Assembly (NCBI GenBank): GCA_903813345.2 | Contig: CAIIXF020000009.1 | Location: 38,495,759-38,559,758, forward strand | Origin: Owenia fusiformis | Lineage: Eukaryota; Annelida; Polychaeta; Sabellida; Oweniidae | Direction of reading: 5' to 3' | Length of the DNA stretch: 64,000 nt | In this document: positions 52,001 through 59,300 of the stretch, one piece after another | Numbering within the stretch: the stretch's first letter is position 1 | Layout of the letters: every line of letters begins with the position of its first letter | Position numbers and translations under genes: made by a program | Notes under the pieces: generated by a model | Databases searched by the model: none | What the model was told of the DNA's origin: nothing | What the model saw: the letters and a program-made list of their open reading frames with translations, nothing else

Positions 52001-52260
52001 TTGGCATAATGTATAAGAGAGTGGGCTTTTGATAACTCATCACCTTCTCATGATTGTGGAACATAACTCTTCAATGCTGTCATATATTTGATGAAATGAC
52101 AAACTGAAAAATGATAGAGTAGTTTAGTAATTATTTTAAGCCTTTAAGGTATCAAATATATAATGATCAGGTCCATGTAAAACTACCAATTGTCTCATTA
52201 CTTTTTTATTATTTTTAGGGAAGTGCAGATGAGTTGATGAGTGAACCAACATCGCAGTAA
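19997..52260 (+). CDS. GBF1: GBF1-type large Sec7 ARF guanine-nucleotide exchange factor, 36 coding exons, complete
   Basis: It loads GTP on ARF1-class GTPases at cis-Golgi/ERGIC membranes, driving COPI recruitment. It is recognised by end-to-end similarity to vertebrate GBF1 (remembered human 1859 aa). All junctions are GT/AG, phases agree, and the sum is 5763 nt (1920 aa). Exons 1-18: 19997-20095, 21205-21271, 21827-21958, 24530-24648, 24849-24957, 25425-25531, 25854-26174, 26479-26697, 26954-27113, 27504-27727, 28310-28408, 28750-28944, 29223-29469, 30977-31095, 32350-32552, 32823-32946, 33324-33452, 33685-33767. Exons 19-36: 34249-34485, 35171-35270, 35599-35837, 40670-40859, 41621-41724, 42677-42830, 43177-43462, 44105-44259, 45466-45727, 46045-46223, 46714-46864, 47108-47238, 47347-47448, 48268-48381, 49223-49385, 49649-49849, 50118-50314, 52219-52260. 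The ATG has A at -3 and G at +4. Many introns carry arrays touching the splice sites. Confidence 0.97.
20645..21065 (+). repeat. ~20-bp palindromic tandem array in GBF1 intron 1
   Basis: About 20 copies of 'ctatgcccctgtatatacag'; each holds the perfect 12-bp palindrome CTGTATATACAG. All three plus frames stay open across it because of the period and the lack of stops. These frames are repeat artefacts. Confidence 0.93.
21505..21745 (+). repeat. ~39-bp tandem array upstream of GBF1 exon 3
   Basis: About six units of 'atcaatttcagtcctttt' plus 'cccctattagatcgcaaacac'. Each contains a TTTCAG acceptor-like site followed by pyrimidines. It ends about 80 bp before the real exon 3 acceptor at 21825-21826 but does not copy exon 3. 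Confidence 0.85.
22311..22515. mobile_element. Short MITE, TA-flanked, CTGTATAAGTGGTA ends
   Basis: Terminal inverted repeat CTGTATAAGTGGTA at 22311-22324 and its complement at 22502-22515, flanked on both sides by TA. It is 205 bp, has no coding capacity and lies in GBF1 intron 3. It fits the Tc1/mariner-type MITE pattern. Confidence 0.75.
22546..23052. mobile_element. ~507-bp MITE with GGAGAGGTTAAGCT ends
   Basis: Ends GGAGAGGTTAAGCT (22546-22559) and AGCTTAACCTCTCC (23039-23052), flanked by the direct repeat ATT on each side. It lies in GBF1 intron 3. A 61-codon frame inside has no recognisable homology. A three-base target duplication is compatible with a Harbinger-type element, but this is uncertain. 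Confidence 0.65.
23100..23600 (+). repeat. Degenerate tandem repeat in GBF1 intron 3
   Basis: Three to four diverged copies of a unit of about 120-140 bp with the phrases 'tttcaaaatcatctacaag', 'cagaagttcaaatctgac' and 'ttcaatgaccttctcaagg'. No coding potential. Confidence 0.6.
23615..24217. mobile_element. TTAA-flanked fold-back element, piggyBac-type MITE candidate
   Basis: The ends AGGAATATTCCTTGCCA and its exact complement are flanked by TTAA at 23611-23614 and 24218-24221. The two arms match, imperfectly, for roughly 200 bp inward ('gatggcagct', 'gtgatgtcatc', 'ttgctaaa'). There is no transposase. TTAA duplication is the hallmark of piggyBac elements; the terminal bases are not the classic CCC. 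Confidence 0.7.
25321..25424 (+). repeat. Two decayed copies of the GBF1 exon 6 start and its acceptor
   Basis: 25321-25369 and 25370-25424 are degenerate copies of the first ~45 bp of exon 6 (real exon: AATTGCTAAGGAAGTCAGCT; first copy: AATTGCTAAGGAAGTTAGCT). Each ends in TTTTAG, the second of these being the real acceptor. The period is about 50-55 bp. Confidence 0.8.
29910..30621. mobile_element. Large fold-back element in GBF1 intron 13
   Basis: Arms of about 330-350 bp (29910-30240 and about 30280-30621) are near-exact reverse complements around a centre near 30265. No transposase is seen. It may be nested in a larger element whose right end is the ACTCCGTGGAGT-containing sequence at 30860-30901, the inverted match of 10532-10573. 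Confidence 0.8.
31300..32110 (+). mobile_element. Decayed mariner-like transposon in GBF1 intron 14
   Basis: It begins TA-CAGGGTGATCAC at 31300. Downstream, broken plus-strand frames around 31740-32070 recall mariner transposase: [10 protein letters not shown], then YSPDEAP (the catalytic-region YSPDLAP motif), then LKYHMRG. No clear right end was found. It is a relic with several disruptions. Confidence 0.6.
32350..34485 (+). CDS. GBF1: GBF1 exons 15-19: Sec7 catalytic domain
   Basis: Residues 740 onward hold the Sec7 domain, from about KPSKGIQFL to EQTGL. The catalytic glutamate finger is Glu832 in FRLPGEAP. The second Sec7 motif reads [15 protein letters not shown] (867-881): Met871 matches the GBF1 residue linked to brefeldin A sensitivity, but position 874 is Val where the family almost always has Thr (NTDQH). 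Exon 19 continues into the HDS1 region ([15 protein letters not shown]). The exchange activity on ARF is inferred to be intact because the finger is present. Confidence 0.95.
34030..34143 (+). repeat. Two-copy 57-bp duplication in GBF1 intron 18
   Basis: The phrase 'ttttaggcaacctggccat' followed by 'tttgagtttaatctgaaaca' occurs twice, 57 bp apart. It is a simple local tandem duplication without coding meaning. Confidence 0.85.
35171..52260 (+). CDS. GBF1: GBF1 exons 20-36: HDS1-3 helical domains and disordered C-terminus
   Basis: Exons 20-21 finish HDS1 ([28 protein letters not shown]). Exons 22-25 cover HDS2, including [19 protein letters not shown]. Exon 26 carries DRGYTSDSE. Exon 27 has an eight-glutamine tract encoded only by CAA. 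Exon 28 is a Lys/His-rich insert followed by an acidic DEEDEGEG stretch. Exons 29-33 are HDS3 ([37 protein letters not shown]). Exons 34-36 are Pro/Ser-rich and end TSQ before TAA at 52258. HDS1-2 mediate Golgi and lipid-droplet targeting in the family. Exons 21, 23, 24, 26, 32, 33 and 35 each have a splice site copied in a neighbouring array. Confidence 0.93.
35825..40596 (+). repeat. ~65-copy 72-bp array copying the GBF1 exon 21 donor site
   Basis: The array begins inside the last 13 bases of exon 21 (CAGCATCACAGAG) and runs 4.8 kb to 40596. Every unit repeats CAGCATCACAGAG followed by GTAAGTTA, the real 5' splice site, then the first ~55 bp of intron. Basic units are 72 bp; variants are 73 bp ('gttaatgg') and 79 bp ('catggtattggcata'). 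Extension past the true donor meets TAA at once in the GBF1 frame. In another frame the unit is stop-free, giving 24-residue periodic open frames (MHRCSITEV...) that are artefacts. Two copies (37714-37719, 40570-40575) carry AATAAA. Confidence 0.97.
41481..41634 (+). repeat. 59-bp repeat copying the GBF1 exon 23 acceptor
   Basis: Three units of 59 bp hold 'tatgaaatccactgttgtag' and the first bases of exon 23 (GCTTTRATATTTG). The third is the real acceptor (41619-41620) and exon start. Extra acceptor copies end at 41502 and 41561. A more diverged copy lies near 41050-41110. Confidence 0.88.
41960..42740 (+). repeat. 10-unit array copying the GBF1 exon 24 acceptor and exon start
   Basis: Ten units of 77-79 bp; each holds a CATTGTAG acceptor followed by about 65 bp of exon 24 (starting AGATCGCTGTGCCCC). 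Copies start at 41968, then about every 78 bp, the last at 42677. Only the last continues into the rest of exon 24 with an open frame, so it must be the productive one. The only branch-point-like TGACTAA lies before the first unit (near 41946). Minus-strand open frames across the array are artefacts. Confidence 0.96.
44260..45390 (+). repeat. ~21-unit 52-bp array at the GBF1 exon 26 donor
   Basis: The first intron bases (GTACGTAGTAGACTATGATT) recur every 52 bp as 'cgtagtagactatgattggg'. The first repeat also duplicates about 40 bp of exon 26 end (near 44303-44343), with CTG-GTACGT changed to CTA-GTACGT. Later units have lost the exonic part. Each unit carries ATTGG, an inverted CCAAT core. 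Confidence 0.95.
46268..46601. mobile_element. Diverged MITE with TACTGTA...TACAGTA ends in GBF1 intron 28
   Basis: Left end TACTGTAAAAACACTTAATT and right end AAATTAAGTGTATCTACAGTA are near-complementary. The body is AT-rich with several 'ccaaattaa' phrases. It is probably a TA-target MITE; there are no coding parts. Confidence 0.5.
47541..48267 (+). repeat. 11 extra copies of the GBF1 exon 32 acceptor and exon start
   Basis: Units of 63-68 bp each hold a strong 3' splice site (GTTTTTCCAG or TTTTTTCTAG) followed by about 40 bp of exon 32 (GTGTTTCTGCAACATCTGTC). Copies begin at 47551, 47615, 47678, 47742, 47808, 47876, 47940, 48004, 48068, 48134 and 48201; the real exon starts at 48268. All three plus frames are long and open here because of the composition; these are not extra proteins. 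Confidence 0.96.
48433..48909. mobile_element. 477-bp MITE with CACAGGC ends and 5-bp duplication
   Basis: The terminal inverted repeat CACAGGCTGGTATC and its complement are flanked by ATGTA on both sides (48428-48432 and 48910-48914). A subterminal pair, CCGCTGTGACGGAGC and GCTCCGTCACAGTGG, is also inverted. CAC-termini with a 5-bp target duplication recall Transib elements, the superfamily of the RAG recombinase; this is a tentative label. It lies in GBF1 intron 32. Confidence 0.65.
49352..49502 (+). repeat. Decayed tandem copies of the GBF1 exon 33 end
   Basis: The exon end GAGGTCTTCAGACCCCATCA recurs downstream in the intron as GAGGTAATCAGACCCCACCA, GGTATTCAGGCCCCATCA and GGATATTCAGCCTCATCA, about 36-42 bp apart. 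The real donor is at 49386. These look like old, degraded boundary duplications. Confidence 0.7.
50315..52026 (+). repeat. ~45-unit 38-bp array starting at the GBF1 exon 35 donor
   Basis: The unit 'gtaggcttaaagcatatctt' plus 'ggcataatgtataagaga' has a 38-bp period. The first unit is the real donor itself (CACAG-GTAGACTGAAAGC); later units keep ACAGTAGGC or AGAGTAGGC, one base off. The array fills most of the last GBF1 intron. Confidence 0.96.
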
Positions 52261-52659
52261 AGAGTTTAGTTGGAAACATATCCTTCTCTTCAATTCTCTT
52301 CATCAAGATATTCATCAGATCAGGCTAAACATCGATTTTGCTTTAAACAGAGAGACATTTCCACTACATTATGCTATAATTTATTTCCAAGTACACTTAT
52401 ACTGAGACTTGTCTGCAAATGACTTCAGAATGCAACTCTTCACATAATAAAAAATACAAGATAATAAACTAGGAGTGAATTGACTTTTGGAGAAAGCTAG
52501 CCAGCTAATTCACTCTAGGATACCATTGCAATTGGATATTGATTCTTGAAAAGTTGTAAGGATTGTTGAGATGCTGTCCAGATTTATGTTTTCTTATATT
52601 TAATGGGAATTATTATATACTGTAGTCAATGGGGTGAAACATGCTACCGGGGTTCAGTA

Positions 52660-53056
52660 ATTGGATTACAAAGCATTTGTGTGATGCTTACAAATGGGTG
52701 TAATGATTACAAAGCATTTGTGTGATGCTTACAAATGCATTTAATGATTAGGAAGCATTTGTGTGATGCTTACAAATGCATTTAATGATTACAAAGCATT
52801 TGTGTGATGCTTACAAATGCATTTAATGATTACAAAGCATTTGTGTGATGCTTACAAATGCATTTAATGATTGCGAAGCATTTGTGTGATGCTTACAAAT
52901 GCATTTAATGATTGCGAAGCATTTGTGTGATGCTTACAAATGCATTTAATGATTACAAAGCATTTGTGTGATGCTTACAAATGCATTTAATGATTACAAA
53001 GCATTTGTGTGATGCTTACAAATGCATTTAATGATTACAAAGCATTTGTGTGACTG
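52660..53056 (+). repeat. ~41-bp hairpin-forming array in the GBF1 3' region
   Basis: About nine units of 'gattacaaagcatttgtg' plus 'tgatgcttacaaatgcatttaat'. Each can fold as GCATTTGT/ACAAATGC with a 9-nt loop, or alternatively AAGCAT/ATGCTT. It is 400-800 nt past the stop codon, so it is in the 3' UTR unless the mRNA ends at the AATAAA at 52446-52451. Confidence 0.92.
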
Positions 53057-53734
53057 CTTTTGAGCAAGTAATCCTGTGATGTGTCTCATTCCATTCAAAC
53101 ATATTACTGTTTTGTTGTGGTATAATGTGGTGCAGAACTATCTGTATATGTAGTTTACTTTGTGTATTGGAGTATTTACCGAAACACACATTAAAAACAG
53201 AGTTAAAGGGGTGATGAAACTGCAAAAAAACTACAATTGACGTACTAATGTGTTCTTAACCCTCTCAACTTATTTGCATTGTCACTCTGATTCTGCATGT
53301 TTCATACCAATTCTTTTAAAGCATTTTTGAACAGACTGATATCTTGAATTTCTCTACCACATACAAACTTGAATTGGCCACCATGTCTCCTAACTGTATA
53401 TTGTATATTATATTGAACAGTAAAAATGTGTAGAATAACATTATTTATTTGTATAAATGAACATCATAGAATTAAAATTGTACATTACACTATTTAGACA
53501 AAGTGTATATGCCTATGTAAATAACTCCAGACATTTACATTGGGTCCATGGGTAGATACATAGGCAAATAGGAATATAATTTTGTGTTTTGCAGTTTCTT
53601 AGTTTGTGTTTGTTCTTCTTGCACTCTTTTCAATTTTTGTTTTGATGTTTGCATAAAATAAACTTCCCATAGCCTTAAACACAACATGATGCCTCACTAA
53701 ACTGTACTTTTAAGGCATAAAGTATAAAAATGTA

Positions 53735-54345
53735 TTGTTTACAATTGTAACAGAAATGTATTGTTTACAAATGTAGCAACAATGTATTGTTTACAAATGT
53801 AGCAACAATGTATTGTTTACAAATGTAGCAACAATGTATTGTTTACAAATGTAGCAACAATGTATTGTTTACAAATGTAGCAACAGTGTGTTGTTTACAA
53901 ATGTAGCAACAATGTATTGTTTACAAATGTAGCAACAATGTATTGTTTACAAATGTAGCAACAATGTATTGTTTACAAATGTAGCAACAATGTATTGTTT
54001 ACAAATGTAGCAACAGTGTATTGTTTACAAATGTAGCAACAATGTATTGTTTACAAATGTAGCAACAATGTATTGTTTACAAATGTAGCAACAATGTATT
54101 GTTGTTTACAAACGTAGCAACAATGTATTGTTGTTTACAAATGTAGCAACAATGTATTGTTGTTTACAAATGTAGCAACAATGTATTGTTTACAAATGTA
54201 GCAACAATGTATTGTTTACAAATGTAGCAACAATGTATTGTTTACAAATGTAGCAACAATGTATTGTTTACAAATGTAGCAACAATGTATTGTTTTCAAA
54301 TGTAGCAACAATGTATTGTTTACAAATGTAGCAACAGTTTATATT
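53735..54345 (+). repeat. ~26-bp array (gtagcaacaatgtattgtttacaaat) downstream of GBF1
   Basis: About 23 units of 26 bp, three of them 29 bp with an extra 'tgt'. Each carries the near-palindrome ACAATGTATTGT and the forkhead core TGTTTAC. It lies between the AATAAA at 53657-53662 and the one at 54401-54406. Confidence 0.92.
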
Positions 54346-54400
54346 CACATGTCTCATGAAAATTAGTTTGTTAAACCAACATTTTTGCATTTTTGAGGCA

Positions 54401-54406
54401 AATAAA
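54401..54406 (+). promoter_or_regulatory. Candidate distal polyadenylation signal of GBF1
   Basis: AATAAA just beyond the 26-bp array. Alternatives closer to the stop codon are 52446-52451 and 53657-53662. Which is used decides how many arrays the mRNA carries. Confidence 0.3.
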
Positions 54407-55286
54407 TCCTTTAGTAACTCGACCTTACTGTTTGAAAACTATATCTAGTAGTAACATTTTTTTAATTTATTAATGATGAAGTTCTGAAAACCTAACTTTA
54501 TATATAAAGTACTCGCTTTCTCCCATAATGAAATGTACATGAAACATTATAATATACATGTACCTACATTGTATTGTAAAATTGTTGTGTCATACATTTA
54601 AACTGTATGATGTATTGTATACTGTACATGTATTGTATACTGTACATGTATTGCATACTATTGGATAGAAGTGGAGGTGAAACCCATGTACACATTAAAC
54701 CGATAACTGGTGTTTAGGAATGTCATACACTGTACATGGTTTACAATTTTATTATAATCCAATGCTGATGAAAATTGTTCTGTGACAAAAATGTGATATA
54801 TTAGATATTTAGTCTATGTGGAATCTTAACTTGTATTAGATATTTAGTCTATGTGGAATCTTAACTTGTATTGTGCAGATGGTATTCAATATTCGTACTG
54901 TAAATTGTTGAAATATATAATAATTTAATTTTAAAACTAAACCATAACATTTTTCAGTTGATTTAATAACTTTCATCATAATTATAACAAATACATGCAT
55001 ACTTAAGTTTACAGTTTTACTTAATTTTAATTTAAGCATCAAATAAGAAGCACAAGAATAGGGTAATTGTGTCTCATTTTAACAATTCAAATTGCGCTAT
55101 TCATTGGCTCAAATTGAGATTTCTTTTCAAATCAAAATTGTTGAATATAAGGGTAATAAGGGTATTTCTCCTGATTTTTTTCATGTTCCCTTTCTCCCTT
55201 AAATTTGCTTATTGACTATTTTAAATATTTTGCTGGACTGATAAATCCTTACATGTTGCACATTCTGTGAAAATGTCATTAAAATA

Positions 55287-55869
55287 CAGGGTGGTCAAAA
55301 AAATGGAAACCCTGTCACCATTTCCCTCATATCTTTGTCATTTTAAGAAATTACTCCCTGATATTCAGCACATTTGTTCATCATTCAATTTCCTACTGGC
55401 CTACCATATTTCATGACCATCAAATTGATAGTCACAATGTTACAGTACTTTAAACAACTTGCTCCATTGGCCAATATTGCACCTTCGGCAAACCTGCACC
55501 TATCATCCAAAATGTCCCTACCTAACTTCAACCTGTGGTGATACACAAAATAAGAGTGTACGAGAATAACCCCAGGACAACTGCAGACCTCAAAAAGCAG
55601 ATCATCCATGTCATTCGGGCCTACTTGCTGAAAAATGTAGTCAGATCATTGACAACCTGTTCAGATTTGCCAATAGCGCGATGGTGGCCACACTGGGGCA
55701 TCTTGTTCAAAGTGCTGTACCATTGTGACTATCAATCTGATGGTCATGAAATATGGTTAACTGGTAGGAAATTGAATGTTGTACATATGTGTCAAATTTC
55801 AGGGAATAATTACCCAAAATGACAAAGATATGAGGAAAATTCAGGGTTTCCATTTTTTTGACCACCCTG
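55287..55869. mobile_element. Complete mariner-type fold-back MITE between GBF1 and the zinc-finger gene
   Basis: 583 bp, ends CAGGGTGGTCAAAAAAATGG and its complement, flanked by TA on both sides. The arms are complementary for roughly 170-180 bp. No transposase. Related in its first ten bases, but not internally, to the element at 60272-61255. Confidence 0.88.
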
Positions 55870-56304
55870 TATATTGGAACATCACAAAATAATGATATAT
55901 ATGTGAGAACCTAATAATGACCCCTTGTATAGAATAATAATAAACTAAAAAGGCATGATAAATATGTTTAGCGTCAATAGCCATAATTTTCATCTTAAAT
56001 AACCCAGAATTATTTTTGATAACGATATTTAACTTTAGACAATTAATAGACTTGGACACAGACCCTCCTTACCACACTACTTGCACATTTTTCACTTTGA
56101 AAAAGCAATTCATTTTTGTGACATAAACATTTTTTTCAAGCTGCGATAATTCCAGAAAAGAAGGTTTATGTCCAAGTCTATTGATTGTGTAAGTTGCTTA
56201 CTCTTATGAATTCAAAATATTTCGGGGTTATCAAGGTAACATCAGTCATTTTAGCATATCCCAGAGTTTAACTGATAATCCTCTAAGAATAATAAATTGT
56301 AAGC

Positions 56305-56310
56305 TTTATT
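56305..56310 (-). promoter_or_regulatory. Polyadenylation signal of the BTB zinc-finger gene
   Basis: Minus-strand AATAAA only about 25 nt past the stop codon at 56335, implying a very short 3' UTR. Confidence 0.55.
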
Positions 56311-56334
56311 CACAAAGCCTGGTTGATGCTTTCC

Positions 56335-59300
56335 TCATTTAAACTCGTGCTCTGTCGCAGATAAAAGCTGCACAAATTGAACAAGCTGTGGCCCTGGTCT
56401 TTTATCATGTTGGGCAGGTATGACTATACTTATTTCATCTTCAGCATCAGGTATAGTTGGATCATTACCTGTATTGCTTTGATTCTTTTCTACTCCTTGC
56501 TTATGGTTAAGGGATTGCTTGTGTTTGTATAAACTAGCACTCTGTGTAAATGCCTTCCCACAATCTAGGCACTTGTATGGTCTTACCCCAGTGTGAATCC
56601 TTGCATGGTCTACCAAGTGCTTTCTGTCTCCAAACCTCTTGCTACATACTGAGCACTCGTGCAGTCTTAAGTGCTCTTTCTTGTGTTTCTTTAACTTTAC
56701 TATTGTTTCATATTTTCGGCCACATTCATCGCATACAAACTCCTCCCCTGAATGGACTTTATCCATATGCATGTCAATATCAACTTGGCGACAAAACTCT
56801 TTCTCACAGATCGGACATTGGATGTTATACATGTTAAGGGCTTTACGACATTCAGGAGTACGGCGTATGTGTTTCAATCGAAGTCGTTTGTTTGGAAATT
56901 CAGTCTTACAGTGTTCACAGTTTGTTTTGAGAACTTCTGGCTTATGTACTGTTGCGATATGACAATTTAAAAGTCCCTGTCGGTAAAATGATTTACCACA
57001 TTCATCGCACATAAAACTCCGTTCACCATGTCTTGTCTTAATGTGAGTTTGACAAAGTGTTTCACTGCTGAAGGATTTATTACATTCCGGACATGTAAAA
57101 TCTTTTGTTGGTGCATGTTTTTCCTCCATGTGGACATCTAGGCCTTTCCGAGACTTAAAACTCCTCCCACAATGTTCACACATTGATCCCATTGAACGAA
57201 CACGGCAGTGGCCCTCTTTACGATACAATTTATGCTTACTCCGTGATTCCAAAGTAGGAAAATGTTGATCACATTCATCACACTCAAACAACTTTTCCTT
57301 GATATGCATTCGCAGAATGTGGTCACAGAGCCTTATGAGTTTCGCTTTTTTGGCAGAACACGTGCGGCACTTCAGTCCTCCATGTGCATTGTTCTGATGA
57401 CTGTAAAACTCTGAGATATTCTGGAATGTTGTATCAGATCTGGAATGGCCATCAGGAAGTTTGTCATTGACATCTTGGCAATGGTGACAGTTGTAAAGAA
57501 AAAGTCCATTTGGGCCAGCAACCAAGATCTTTTCTGAAATTCAGGTAGTTACATCAAATTGATATGTTTACGAATACTGTTTGTCATTTGGTTTTAGTAT
57601 ATGTATATATTTCATTCCTGAATTCTTGAGCCATTATTTTATAGTTTTGTGACAAGACCCCCTTTACATTGCCCCCCCCCCCCATTTCCTTTCCGGCACA
57701 GGCTGGGGGTATAGGCCTGGATTCAAGGCTAATTTTATAATAAGAGAAGATAAAAAATTACCAGAATGTAGAACTTTATGCCTGCCTAGATGTCCGACAC
57801 TGCTAAACACCTTTGCACAAATGTTACAAGCTATAAGATCATGGGCCTCATTCAAATGGATCGCAAGTTCCCCATAAGAAGATAGTTGTGCATCACATTC
57901 TGAGCAATTATAAGCTGCAAATCAAAATATTAGTATTCATAGGGTGGTCAAACATAGCTGAACAATTTGTTTTGATTTAAAATGAATAATCTATTTATTT
58001 ATAAGGTGAACAAATTATATAAGCCTCAGGACATAACTTATTTGAGAACATTAAAATCCACTTTTCGGCCAGAAATCCCAAGATATTTGACAACATGAGG
58101 TGAATAATAAATTGAACTTAATTTGAGCAGATATTATATCAATTGATATAGACATGAAGTTGATGCTTCTTGCAGAGCCACCATCACTAATCAGTTCAAT
58201 ATTGGTCTGGTATGGCAAGTCAGGTAATTCCCACATGGCTTGGCATTTGAAGTTTTTTACCTTTCTCAATCAGACTTATAACTCGTAAAGCACTAAGCGT
58301 AGCTTTCTTTCTTGCAGATCTATTTGTTACAGGCTTTGTATGGGTTTCTATATGTTTCTCCAAATATGTTTGGTTTTCAAACATTTTCAAACATGTTGGA
58401 CAGGCAGATAGATCATGTTTTTCCAATAAATGGTCTGCTAACTCAGCTTTTGAGGCAGATTCCTCTCCACAGAATTTGCAAACTTCACCTAGGAAGACAA
58501 TTGTTTAGTCATTATATACCGGGGACATGAACGTGACAGAATTAAACAAGGCACAGACGTGAACAATATTGTACCTAAATCACAGCAGTGTGACAGTGAA
58601 GAATTTAGGACGGAAAATCCAAAATGGCCACCTTAAAATTTACCCAGAATGCCCAAAAACTAATCAGTTCTTAACTTTGATACGTAGAAACATCCCTGAA
58701 AATTTCAGATGAATCCGTCAAATGGTTTGGCTGGAAACCTGTAGACAAGTCTTGAAAGTGAAGATTTTAGGACGGAAAATCCAAAATGGCCACCTTAAAA
58801 TTTACCCAGAATGCCCAAAAACTAATCAGTTCTTAACTTTGATACATAGAAACATTCCTGAAAATTTCAGATGAATCCGTCAAATGGTTTGGCTGGAAAC
58901 CTGTAGACAAGTCTTGAAAGTGAAGATTTTAGGACGGAAAATCCAAATTGGCCACCTTGAAATTTACCCAGAATGCCCAAAAACTAATCAATTCTTAACT
59001 TTGATACGTAGAAACATTCCTGAAAATTTCAGATGAATCTGTCAAATGGTTTGGCTGGAAACCTGTAGACAAGCTGAAAAGTGAGACGCCGCACGCCCAC
59101 CCGCCCACCGCCCGCCCACCCGCCCGCCGCCTGCCCGTCAAGCTGTAGACAATATCGTACCTTTAATAGGTACGATAAAAATGACAAGGTTAAATGCCTT
59201 ACAAATAATTGTTTATTACTATAGTAGCTGAATCCAGAAACACATTTACATCTAGATTTACATCGTAGGACCTTCATCATCCAAGGCACACCTAATTAAG

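Noticed and set aside
56550-56970. Plus-strand frames over the zinc-finger exon
   Set aside because: Antisense shadows of the C2H2 exon.
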